From BRH-c54 sp032251145 (GTDB lineage Bacteria > Bacteroidota > Bacteroidia > Flavobacteriales_E > Vicingaceae): a stretch of 64,000 nucleotides of DNA. The translations under genes were made by a program, and so were the position numbers. Where the stretch lies: NCBI GenBank assembly GCA_032251145.1, contig JAVVER010000003.1:1-64000 (forward strand). The letters are read 5' to 3'. The notes beneath the pieces are model-generated. The model did not search any database. It worked only from the letters and a program-made list of their open reading frames with translations, and was not told the DNA's origin. This document shows positions 35,542 to 43,283 of this stretch, in pieces; position 1 is the first letter of the stretch, and each line of letters opens with the position of its first letter.

Positions 35542-37320
35542 ATGAACATACGATTAATTATAGTTTTATTATTGTTGAACACTTCTGTTTTTGCACAGTT
35601 GCACACTTATAAATGGACCAATGGCAACAAAAAAGCCGAAGGGGTTGTAAAAGATGGTCTTGAGCAAGGAAAGTGGACTTTTTGGAGTAAAGATGGTGTG
35701 ATTCAGCAAGAAGTTACTTATAAAGATGGTGAATTTCATGGTGAATATATCAATTACAATAAAGAAGGTAAAAAAGTAGAACAAGGAAACTTTGTTCGCT
35801 CAATGAAAGAAGGAGAATGCAAAGTTTGGTACGAAAACGGTCAGCTCGAATTGGTTGGATATAACAAAATTGGCTACAGAGATAGTTTATGGACTTTCTA
35901 TTATCCATCTGGAAATAAAAAAGAAGAAGGACATTTTAAAAGGGATGAAAGAGTTGGTGAATGGACCTCTTGGTACGACAATAAGCAAATAAAAAGTAAA
36001 ATGTTGTTTGATAATGGCATTGCCAAAATGATAAGTTTTTGGAGTAATGATGGGAAAGGTTTAGTTGTAAATGGTAATGGGCAATTTATAGAATATCATG
36101 AAAATAAAAACCCTCAAATTTCAGGAAAATATAAAGACAGTTTAAAAACTGGGTTATGGATAGAATATGCTAATAATGGAGTTAAAATTACAGAAGGCTC
36201 TTATAAAAATAATTTAAGAGATGGAAAGTGGACAAACTTTAGACCCGATGAATCTATTTTTTCTGAAGGAAATTATAAAGATGGCTTTTTTGATGGAACT
36301 TGGAGTTTTTGGTATGCTAATGGACAATTATTAAAACAAATTAATTATGTTGACGGAAAAGAAAATGGAATTTACAAAGAGTGGTTCGAAAACGGAAAAT
36401 TAAGTGCAGAAGGAAATTTTACAAATGGTAAAAAAGATGGAAAGTGGATCTATTTATTAGAAAATGGAAATACCGATTTTATAGGACATTTTAAAGAGGA
36501 TTTACGACATGGAATATGGACTTTTTATGATTCTAAAGCTAACAAAAGTTATGAAGGAAATTATGAAAATGACAAGAAAAATGGAGAATGGACGTATTGG
36601 TATCCAAATGGAGTAGTATGGAAACAAGGAAGTTATAAAGATAATGTAAAACATGGTTTGTGGAGTTTTTATACGGAAGAAAATCAACTAGTAATGCAGG
36701 GTAAATTTGAAAACGGAAAAGAAGAAGGTTTGTGGCAATCTTGGTACGATTCGGGCGAACAAAAAGATAAAGGGTATTATACAAATGGTTTAATGAATGG
36801 CAAGTGGGAAGGTTGGTTTTTAAATGGAAATAAAGATTATGCGGGAGAATATAAAAACGGATTGAAAGACGGTATTTGGGAGCATTGGCACGAAAACGGA
36901 CAGCAAGAATTGTTAGAGACTTACATGATTGTTCCTAAAGATAAAAAGAAATATTACAAAGACAAGGACAATAAGTTTATAGAAGTGAATAATCAATATA
37001 TGATTTCTGTTAAAGAAGGAGCGTATTTTGAGTGGTATGAAAACGGCAAACCAAAAACGGATGGTTTTTTTGTAAATAATGAACAAGATGGAAAATGGAC
37101 ATATTATTACGAAAATGGCAATAAAATGTACGAACAAACAATGGTAGGAGGAAGACAAGAAGGTAAAGTAACTTCTTGGTACGAAATAGGGACGTTAGAA
37201 AGTGAAAAGAATTATAAAAACGGACAAGCAGAAGGAAAATGGGTGTTTTATGAAAAACAACAAGGAAAAGTAAAAAGAGTAATGTATTTTAAAGAAGGTA
37301 AGAAAGTAAAGGAAGAGTAA
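35542..37320 (+). CDS. secreted MORN-like repeat protein (YwqK family)
   Basis: A 592-residue exported protein with signal peptide (1-18, ending VFAQ) and roughly 24 tandem repeats of about 23 residues with the pattern YxNGK...GxYK(D/N)GxxxGxWxxWY. Such proteins are often labelled as a toxin-antitoxin YwqK-family antitoxin, but that name rests on a distant Bacillus member; nothing here supports a toxin system. The repeats are typical of Bacteroidota surface or periplasmic proteins with unknown binding roles. The repeat region is interrupted near 470-490 by a Lys/Tyr-rich insert (VPKDKKKYYKDKDNK). Confidence 0.85.
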   Translation: MNIRLIIVLLLLNTSVFAQLHTYKWTNGNKKAEGVVKDGLEQGKWTFWSKDGVIQQEVTYKDGEFHGEYINYNKEGKKVEQGNFVRSMKEGECKVWYENGQLELVGYNKIGYRDSLWTFYYPSGNKKEEGHFKRDERVGEWTSWYDNKQIKSKMLFDNGIAKMISFWSNDGKGLVVNGNGQFIEYHENKNPQISGKYKDSLKTGLWIEYANNGVKITEGSYKNNLRDGKWTNFRPDESIFSEGNYKDGFFDGTWSFWYANGQLLKQINYVDGKENGIYKEWFENGKLSAEGNFTNGKKDGKWIYLLENGNTDFIGHFKEDLRHGIWTFYDSKANKSYEGNYENDKKNGEWTYWYPNGVVWKQGSYKDNVKHGLWSFYTEENQLVMQGKFENGKEEGLWQSWYDSGEQKDKGYYTNGLMNGKWEGWFLNGNKDYAGEYKNGLKDGIWEHWHENGQQELLETYMIVPKDKKKYYKDKDNKFIEVNNQYMISVKEGAYFEWYENGKPKTDGFFVNNEQDGKWTYYYENGNKMYEQTMVGGRQEGKVTSWYEIGTLESEKNYKNGQAEGKWVFYEKQQGKVKRVMYFKEGKKVKEE

Positions 37321-37329
37321 GTTTAAAAT

Positions 37330-37479
37330 TTAAGCCCAACTGCAAGGGCAACTTTTGCAGAATTTGCCTTTTTTCTTAAACTTTTCGCAACAAGTAGCTT
37401 TCTTTTTCTTCTTTCTCAAATCAAAAATCTCTTGAGACTTTTGTTCAAAAATAGATTTAGATGATGTTGTTGCTTTCAT
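37330..37479 (-). CDS. 49-residue Cys-rich small protein
   Basis: A complete small reading frame of 49 residues, ATG 37479 to TAA 37330: a Ser/Thr-rich start, a charged helix (FEQKSQEIFDLRKKKKKA), then a Cys cluster C30-C31 ... C41-x2-C44-x-C46 in ATCCEKFKKKGKFCKSCPCS. Five Cys in 17 residues amid Lys suggests a zinc knuckle that binds nucleic acid or a ribosome. I recall similar CCEKxKKKGKxCKxCP proteins in other Bacteroidota but cannot verify. Convergent with the MORN-like gene, stop to stop 9 nt. Confidence 0.6.
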   Translation of the reverse strand: MKATTSSKSIFEQKSQEIFDLRKKKKKATCCEKFKKKGKFCKSCPCSWA

Positions 37480-37685
37480 ATGAAGATACTTATTGTTTTA
37501 AATCGGTCGTATGGAATAAGTCATATTATCTTTGTTATTGGATAAGTACTTTTGCACATGTCTTATTTCATAAAGCAAAACTACTATTTAGAATCATTAT
37601 AAACAATACCTAAAAAAAGGTATAATTTTGGGGTAAGTTAAATTAATAAAATATACGAATGTATTAGCCTTTTGCGTTGAACATC

Positions 37686-37713
37686 CTCCCCTTTCGGGGG
37701 AGTTAGAGGGGGC
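37686..37713 (+). repeat. G/C-rich palindromic repeat, copy 3
   Basis: CTCCCC-TTTC-GGGGGAG followed by TTAGAGGGGGC, the same layout and orientation as copies 1 and 2. It lies 18 nt upstream of the cobalamin adenosyltransferase start, so it would be in that gene's leader if transcription starts upstream. TAATTTTG at 37623-37630 is a possible -7 box. Confidence 0.6.
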
Positions 37714-37731
37714 TATTAAATTAAAAAAATT

Positions 37732-38280
37732 ATGAAAATATACACAAAGACAGGTGATAGAGGAGAAACTTCGCTTTTTGGTGGAGAAAGAGTTCCTAAA
37801 TATCATTATAGAATTGAAGCTTACGGAACGGTAGATGAATTAAATTCAACTATTGGACTAGTAAGAGACCAAGCTATTGATAAGGCTACTTTTAACATTT
37901 TATTGGAAGTGCAAGACAGGTTATTTACTTTGGGTTCTAACTTAGCTACTGACCCAAGTAATAAAAAAGTAAAAACGCCTCAATTGAACAAATCAGATAT
38001 TGAATTGTTGGAAAAAGAAATTGATAAAATGAATGAAACCTTGCCCGAAATGCGTTCCTTCGTTTTGCCGGGTGGGCATCCAACGGTTTCTTATTGTCAC
38101 ATTGCCAGGTGTGTTTGCAGAAGAGCTGAAAGGTTAGTTGTGTTTTTATCGGAAAAAGAGCCAATAAATGAAGATATTATCATTTATCTTAACCGATTAT
38201 CAGACTATTTATTTGTGTTAAGTAGAAAATTAACACAAGATTTTAAGGCTAACGAAATACCTTGGAAGCCTCGTTATTAA
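37732..38280 (+). CDS. ATP:cob(I)alamin adenosyltransferase (PduO type)
   Basis: Converts cob(I)alamin to adenosylcobalamin. The 182 residues have the PduO/MMAB signature: IYTKTGDRGETSLFGGERVPK at the N-terminus, VDELNSTIG (about 36-44), then the ATP-binding FVLPGG and RCVCRRAERL (about 123-132). No cobalamin-dependent enzyme gene is adjacent. Such enzymes usually serve methylmalonyl-CoA mutase in this phylum. Confidence 0.94.
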   Translation: MKIYTKTGDRGETSLFGGERVPKYHYRIEAYGTVDELNSTIGLVRDQAIDKATFNILLEVQDRLFTLGSNLATDPSNKKVKTPQLNKSDIELLEKEIDKMNETLPEMRSFVLPGGHPTVSYCHIARCVCRRAERLVVFLSEKEPINEDIIIYLNRLSDYLFVLSRKLTQDFKANEIPWKPRY

Positions 38281-38341
38281 AGATTATTAAGTTGTTTTTG
38301 TAAGTTCATAATTAGGCTAAAAAATAGTTGATAATTTTTTC

Positions 38342-38372
38342 CTTGCTTATGTAAACAAAAAATCTACTTTTG
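38342..38372 (+). promoter_or_regulatory. promoter of DUF2795 gene
   Basis: CTTG (38342-38345), exactly 19-nt spacer, TACTTTTG (38365-38372), followed by a leader of about 50 nt. Close to consensus with one -33 mismatch. Confidence 0.6.
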
Positions 38373-38430
38373 CGTAACGATTAAAAAACGCATAAAAACC
38401 AAAATTAAACATAACTAAAACTTAGAAATT

Positions 38431-38652
38431 ATGTATTGGACACTAGAATTAGCATCACATTTAGAAGATGCACCATGGCCGGCAGATAAAGATGAATTAA
38501 TTGATTATGCCATCAGAACAGGTGCCCCTTTGGAAGTAATAGAAAATCTTCAAGAGTTAGAAGGAGATGAAGAAATTTATGATAGCATTGATGATGTTTG
38601 GCCAGATTATCCTACCAAAGAAGATTTCTTCTTTAATGAGGATGAATATTGA
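38431..38652 (+). CDS. DUF2795 domain protein
   Basis: A very acidic 73-residue protein (YWTLELASHLEDAPWPADKDELIDYAIRTGAPL ... read in pieces) of the DUF2795 family, nearly invariant across Bacteroidota. The family motif is APWPADKDELIDYAIRTGAP followed by a C-terminal DYPTKEDFFFNEDEY. The function is unknown. Strong conservation and its own consensus-like promoter suggest a housekeeping role. Followed by a hairpin. Confidence 0.92.
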   Translation: MYWTLELASHLEDAPWPADKDELIDYAIRTGAPLEVIENLQELEGDEEIYDSIDDVWPDYPTKEDFFFNEDEY

Positions 38653-38671
38653 TTTGAAAAAATAGGACAAA

Positions 38672-38706
38672 ACAAAGAGGCTGCAATTTATTGCAGCCTT
38701 CTTTGT
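38672..38706 (+). terminator. hairpin terminator after DUF2795
   Basis: ACAAAGAGGCTGCAA and TTGCAGCCTTCTTTGT pair with one bulge, with no long T-run after. It may be a weak terminator. Confidence 0.5.
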
Positions 38707-38722
38707 TGGTGTTAATATTAAA

Positions 38723-39250
38723 CTATTTATCATCTAGCTTAAAACTAATTGGCAAATGCATTTTAACATTTACATTTTTGCCTTCATGTTTCTCAGGAAC
38801 CCAATCGGGTATTTTATTAATTACTCGTAACGCTTCTTTGTCTAAAAGTTCATTACATACAATTTAATGCTTTAATGTTGTTTGTTTTTTGTGTTTTCAT
38901 CATAGCTATTCTTTTTTTGATTAATAATTGATTGTTAAAATTATTTACTAAATCGCTGCAATTGGCACCCAATAATTGGGCTATTAATACATTAAAATAG
39001 TGTTTTTTATTTGATTGAGAAACAATGTTATCGGCAATAAATTCATGATTATTTTTTACGTTTTTTAGGGCTATCCAAACCAATGGGTTAAACCAAAATA
39101 GTGTTTTATACAATTCATAAATTAATATGTCAAGCGAATGAAGTTCTTTAGCATGAATTTTTTCGTGAGCTAAAATCATGTTTTTTGCTTTTCAACATCA
39201 ATACTTTCAGGAATATAAATAAAGTTGAAGAAGGAAAATGGCAGAAGTAG
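38723..39250 (-). pseudogene. remnant of M56 (BlaR1-like) peptidase fused to TonB C-terminal domain
   Basis: Three pieces in order on the minus strand. Around 39180-39250: LPFSFFNFIYIPES, the region before the zinc site, in another frame from the next piece. At 38853-39179: the M56 core with HExxH (AHEKIHAKELHSLDIL) and HEFIADN. At 38723-38855, frame-shifted again: a TonB C-terminal end (LLDKEALRVINKIPDWVPE...), ending at TAG. Full-length relatives have several membrane spans first, then M56, a linker and TonB, so this copy lost its start, has a frameshift near 39178 and an internal deletion near 38855. A dead gene. Confidence 0.85.
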
Positions 39251-39712
39251 GCATTCCTGTAAATTTTGGATATGCAACCAGTGGAGTATTTTCTGGTTGG
39301 GTAGTAGAGCAAAGTAAACCTACTGATGCTAATGGTAAGGTAAGCTTTAAAGCTCAAAAAGAAGATAAAAGCTATAGTGTAAAAGTTCCTGATGGAGTAG
39401 ATTATTTTGGGGATGGAGCAGATTTAAAACAAGGTGAAAACAACCGTGTGTTTTTAGAAGCTAGCCCTTTTGCTTATGTGCGTGTACATGCTAAAAACGT
39501 GAACTCTTTTGATAATAATGATAGGATTAATATAGGGGGGGGATTCGATTTATGGAATGAATGTGGATACTGTTGTAATACAGGGGTCTTTTAAAGGAAC
39601 TGGAAATGGAGAATTTGGTTGGGTTGTAACTAAAAATAATATAACAACGATTTTTAGTCAAACTGTTTATTACGTAGGCAGAGACATCATTAATTATACT
39701 ATAGAATATTAA
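39238..39712 (+). pseudogene. 5'-truncated secreted protein gene with G8 frameshift
   Basis: The frame starting MAEVGIPVNFGYA runs to a G8 tract (39535-39542), after which it stops at a TAA near 39594. One G fewer puts it in frame with a good continuation ending ...GRDIINYTIEY at TAA 39712. The product looks like the mature part of an exported protein (NGKVSFKAQKEDKSYSVKVP is carboxypeptidase-regulatory or Ig-like), but there is no signal peptide, and its start abuts the M56 remnant. So the 5' end is lost, probably at a recombination junction near 39240. The G8 tract is exceptional in this AT-rich DNA and could also be phase-variable or a sequencing slip. Confidence 0.7.
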
Positions 39713-39722
39713 CCTCATAAGT

Positions 39723-39803
39723 ATGAAAAAAATTATTATTTCTTTTTTAATTTGTTTTATCGATAAATTGCTATCAGATAAACATAAAGAACAAGTTCTT
39801 TAA
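39723..39803 (+). pseudogene. signal-peptide remnant
   Basis: 26 codons: MKKIIISFLICF, the start of a typical signal peptide, then IDKLLSDKHKEQVL and stop. It looks like the 5' end of an exported-protein gene joined to unrelated sequence, the last fragment of the broken region 38.7-39.8 kb. Confidence 0.45.
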
Positions 39804-39930
39804 ATAGAAGTTGTTAAACTAATTAGTAGCAATAAAGTTTAAAGTTAATACCAAAGTAATATATACATAAATGTTTTAAGTTGACTTGTACAATATTCTG
39901 TAATTTTGTTGGTAACAAAAACTGATTATA

Positions 39931-40908
39931 TTGTCTGTTATTAATACTATAAAAAAACCAATACAATACGAGCTCGATGAGTTTGAACCTAGGTTTAGAG
40001 CTTTTATGAAAAGTCGAGTTTCGTTGCTCGATAGAATAATGAACTACATTATTAAAAGAAAAGGAAAACAAATGCGTCCAATGTTTGTTTTTCTTTCAGC
40101 TAAAGCATTTGGTAAAACTACAGAATCTACTTATAGAGCAGCTTCTATGATAGAGCTATTACATACGGCAACCTTAGTTCATGATGATGTGGTTGATGAT
40201 TCCGACAAAAGAAGAGGCTTTTTCTCTATTAACGCCTTGTGGAAAAACAAGATAGCTGTTTTGGTGGGCGATTATTTACTGTCTAAAGGTTTATTACTAG
40301 CAGTAGAGTATGATGAATTTGAATTGCTGCGCATTATGTCTAACTCTGTTAGGGAAATGAGTGAAGGGGAATTATTACAAATTGAAAAAGCCAGAAAACT
40401 AGACATTACAGAAGAGGTATATTATGAAATTATCCGACAAAAAACTGCAACACTTATAGCTTCATGCTGTGCTTCAGGAGCTAACTCTGTTGGTGCTAAC
40501 AATGAAAATATTGAAAAAATGCGTCTGTTTGGTGAATTTACAGGCATAGCATTTCAGATTAAAGATGATTTGTTTGATTATGGGGGAAGTGCCGAAGAAA
40601 TTGGAAAACCAACTGGTATAGATATTAAAGAAAAGAAAATGACACTTCCTCTTATTTATACCTTGGGCGTGGCCTCAGAAAAAGATAAAAGATTTATAAT
40701 TTCTACTGTTAAGCACAACAATACCAATCGTAAAAAAGTAAACGAAGTAATTGATTTAGTTACAAAGTATGGTGGAATATCTTACACTCAGAAAGCAATG
40801 TACTACTATAAAAATAAAGCCTTAGCCATTTTAGATGAGTTAGAACAAAACGAGTCGATTGAAGGGTTAAGGCAGTTGGTTACTTACGTAACTGAGCGTA
40901 AAAACTGA
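39931..40908 (+). CDS. polyprenyl synthetase (trans-isoprenyl diphosphate synthase)
   Basis: Makes long-chain polyprenyl diphosphate (menaquinone or related side chains) from IPP. The 325 residues start at TTG 39931. First Asp-rich motif DDVVDDSDKRRG (about 90-101, DDxxDxxxxRRG) and second DDLFDYGG (about 212-219, DDxxD) with GKPTGIDIKEKKMTLP after it. Long-chain product, likely octaprenyl or similar, cannot be set from the sequence. A TAATTTTG -7 box is at 39901-39908. Confidence 0.93.
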   Translation: MSVINTIKKPIQYELDEFEPRFRAFMKSRVSLLDRIMNYIIKRKGKQMRPMFVFLSAKAFGKTTESTYRAASMIELLHTATLVHDDVVDDSDKRRGFFSINALWKNKIAVLVGDYLLSKGLLLAVEYDEFELLRIMSNSVREMSEGELLQIEKARKLDITEEVYYEIIRQKTATLIASCCASGANSVGANNENIEKMRLFGEFTGIAFQIKDDLFDYGGSAEEIGKPTGIDIKEKKMTLPLIYTLGVASEKDKRFIISTVKHNNTNRKKVNEVIDLVTKYGGISYTQKAMYYYKNKALAILDELEQNESIEGLRQLVTYVTERKN

Positions 40909-41160
40909 TGCAATTTTTTAGCATGTTTTTTTGCTGAATTTTCCAAAACGTTTCTTTACTCTTCTAGAATATAAACCCTCTACAAAGGAAAAAAATTGGT
41001 TAAATAATGTGTTTTACAATCTTTTACGGGGTATTTTTTAACCTTTCTGTTGGGTAATAATTTTAACTACGCTTATTATACATATTAATCTTAAGTACTT
41101 TATTTAGTTTGAATTAAGATAGTACATGTCATAATAAAATTAAAAAAAGATAAATGAAGT

Positions 41161-41184
41161 GTTTGATATAAGCATATATCAAAC
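41161..41184 (-). terminator. hairpin at the end of the FkbM gene
   Basis: GTTTGATATA / TATATCAAAC, perfect 10-bp stem with AGCA loop, overlapping the stop of the minus-strand gene. Downstream on that strand a T-run lies about 12-20 nt away. The 250 bases upstream of it (40909-41160) hold no gene that I can see. Confidence 0.4.
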
Positions 41185-41937
41185 AAATCTTATGTAAACA
41201 TCTCCATAAGAAGTTGCTGTAAAATCATCTGTTTGTATGTAATCTACCATCTCTTTGCCATTTTTCCAAGTTGGCAAATTCAACTGCATAGATTCTCCAT
41301 AAGAAAAATTACATTCTATATTTCCTAATTTATTAAGATGAGTTAGGCAATCTAATAATACTTGTGTGTTTTCAGGAACAATGTATTCTAACGAAAGTGC
41401 TTTAAGTGGTTGAGATAGGCCTTTTAGCACATCAAATTCATAACCTTCCACATCAATTTTGCAAAAGTCGGGAACACCAAATTGTTTGATTAAATTGTCT
41501 AAAGTAGTCATCTGAATTTCTACTGTTTTATTCCAGTTAGCTCCTTTAAAACGTTCTTCTTGCATCATATCAACATGGCTTTTAGAGAAAGAAGAGATTA
41601 ATGTTGAACCTGAAACATACAACTTTTCGGTGCTTTCTTTTTCGCCCAAACCTTTAGTGATAAGATTAATTTTGTCTCCAAATTTTTCTTGTAAGTGTAA
41701 ATAACACTCTTGTTGTGGTTCAACTGCAACTACTTTTGCACCGAGCTCTAAAAATATAACCGTTCGGTTACCTTTGTTGGCTCCTACATCAAAACACAAA
41801 TCGCCTTGTTTAATAAACTGGCTGTAAAATTTCTTTCTTTCTCCTTTCTTGAAAAGTGTAATTATTTTATTCTCAACGTCTATTGCAAAAGCGTATAGTC
41901 CAATTCCTCTTAATATACTTCTTATAATTTTTTTCAT
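41179..41937 (-). CDS. FkbM-family methyltransferase
   Basis: SAM-dependent methyltransferase. The 252 residues show SAM motif I FDVGANKGNRT (about 50-60), the acidic VVAVEP (about 70-75), and the FkbM hallmark CKIDVEGYEFDVLKGL (about 158-173). FkbM enzymes often methylate surface sugars or small molecules in Bacteroidota. The next gene upstream is a toxin-like gene, not a glycan cluster, so the substrate is unknown. Confidence 0.9.
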   Translation of the reverse strand: MKKIIRSILRGIGLYAFAIDVENKIITLFKKGERKKFYSQFIKQGDLCFDVGANKGNRTVIFLELGAKVVAVEPQQECYLHLQEKFGDKINLITKGLGEKESTEKLYVSGSTLISSFSKSHVDMMQEERFKGANWNKTVEIQMTTLDNLIKQFGVPDFCKIDVEGYEFDVLKGLSQPLKALSLEYIVPENTQVLLDCLTHLNKLGNIECNFSYGESMQLNLPTWKNGKEMVDYIQTDDFTATSYGDVYIRFV

Positions 41938-41984
41938 TCTTTGTTTTTCATTTTATGATTGGCAGGTTTCGGGTTAAAGATTAT

Positions 41985-42773
41985 TCAAAATTTAAACCCT
42001 CTTTTTATTGCTTTATTGGGGATTTCGTTCAAAATTAAATTTTTATTTTCAGCCAACTGCTTAACTCTTTTTTTCCACGTTTGTTTTATGGTAAACCAAT
42101 TTTCTTTTATTGGAGAGTTGGTTGTTAAAATTATTTGATTACCTTGTTTTGCTAGGTCATTTGCATTATTAAAATCACACAACGAAGAAATATCTTTTTC
42201 TAACTTAGTTAAAGGCTTAGTGCTTAATTCGTCAAAGATTGTTTTATATTCAGCAAATTTTTTTTGTCTTTCCATTAAAAGCTCGTAATAATGTTCAAGC
42301 GGTTTTTTGTTGGTTAAAAGAAATAAATCATAAAAATCTTTTTGACTGCCTCTGTTTGCTGCAGCTAATAATTTTAATGCACCAATATCATCATCGTGTA
42401 TTAATCTAATTCCATCAATTGTTTCAGGTTTGTTAAGTAATTGTAAGTTTTGGATAAAGTCAATTTTTGTTTCTTGTTCTGGACAAACTATCTCTAACAT
42501 TGCATTAGGGGAATAGGGTTGAGTTTTATTTCCAAAATTTCTTTTAACTATTTTTATGTTAGTTGATATATTTTTGTTTACAAAATTTATTATTTGTTCT
42601 AATTCGTCTATGTGTAAAACAGTTGAAGTAAATAAATCAATGTCAATAGATTCTCTATGGTTGTATTTTATTGATAAATTCGTACCTCCACCTAAATTAA
42701 AAGTGCTTAATAAAGGACACTCCATTAATTTAATTATAGTGTTTTTTAATTCATCAGAAACACCATTACGCAT
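41985..42773 (-). CDS. AbiEii-family nucleotidyltransferase toxin
   Basis: Toxin of a type IV-like toxin-antitoxin or abortive-infection pair. The 262 residues have the nucleotidyltransferase signature FNLGGGTNL (about 25-33) and RESIDIDLFT (about 39-48, DxD-like), and the C-terminal KLLAAANRGSQKDFYDLFLL motif shared by AbiEii. Overlaps the upstream antitoxin gene by 8 bases, so they are translationally coupled. MenT-type members add nucleotides to tRNA. Confidence 0.88.
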   Translation of the reverse strand: MRNGVSDELKNTIIKLMECPLLSTFNLGGGTNLSIKYNHRESIDIDLFTSTVLHIDELEQIINFVNKNISTNIKIVKRNFGNKTQPYSPNAMLEIVCPEQETKIDFIQNLQLLNKPETIDGIRLIHDDDIGALKLLAAANRGSQKDFYDLFLLTNKKPLEHYYELLMERQKKFAEYKTIFDELSTKPLTKLEKDISSLCDFNNANDLAKQGNQIILTTNSPIKENWFTIKQTWKKRVKQLAENKNLILNEIPNKAIKRGFKF

Positions 42774-43098
42774 ACATTGATTGTTTTAAATTTGATTTGT
42801 AGTATGGAAATTGTGATGGTTTCATTTTGTAACGGTTACATAATTTCTCAATTAATTCATTTCCAATTATCTCCATACTCTCATTGGCGTAGTATTTTAT
42901 TTCTTCGATAGAAAAAATTAATTCTAATTTATTTACGAGTACTTTAAAATCAACATCAGCCATTTTCAAAACCCTTTGAATAATAAAACTTCTGTCTTGC
43001 CAATTTTTAAGACTTAACTTATCTACATCACAATCCCAAAACACATATTTTGGAAATATGCTAGAAAGTGGTTTGTTGCTATTTTTAACAGCTTTCAT
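42766..43098 (-). CDS. DUF6922-like antitoxin partner
   Basis: A 110-residue basic protein with the DUF6922 pattern PKYVFWDCDVDKLSLKNWQDRSFIIQRVLKMAD (read in pieces; the FWDxD and RSFIIQRVLK segments are typical). It is first in the operon, coupled to the AbiEii-like toxin. By arrangement it should neutralise or autoregulate the toxin. I see no obvious helix-turn-helix, so the mode of action is open. Confidence 0.75.
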   Translation of the reverse strand: MKAVKNSNKPLSSIFPKYVFWDCDVDKLSLKNWQDRSFIIQRVLKMADVDFKVLVNKLELIFSIEEIKYYANESMEIIGNELIEKLCNRYKMKPSQFPYYKSNLKQSMYA

Positions 43099-43283
43099 AA
43101 AACAAAGTTACTAATAACTTGCTATTTGTACGTCAGTTTAAGCATATTTGTTATCTTAAAAGCAAGACACTACCTAATTTTAACAACTCATTTCTAGATT
43201 GTTTTCAAGACGATTCAACTCCATTATCACTTTGTTGAACCTATTCGAACTGACATACTAACTACTAACACCTAACTACTCAT

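Noticed and set aside
39148..39357. 69-residue minus-strand frame
   Set aside because: It overlaps the M56 remnant and the truncated plus-strand gene in an incoherent frame; only the small LPFSFFNFIYIPES part in another frame is family-like.
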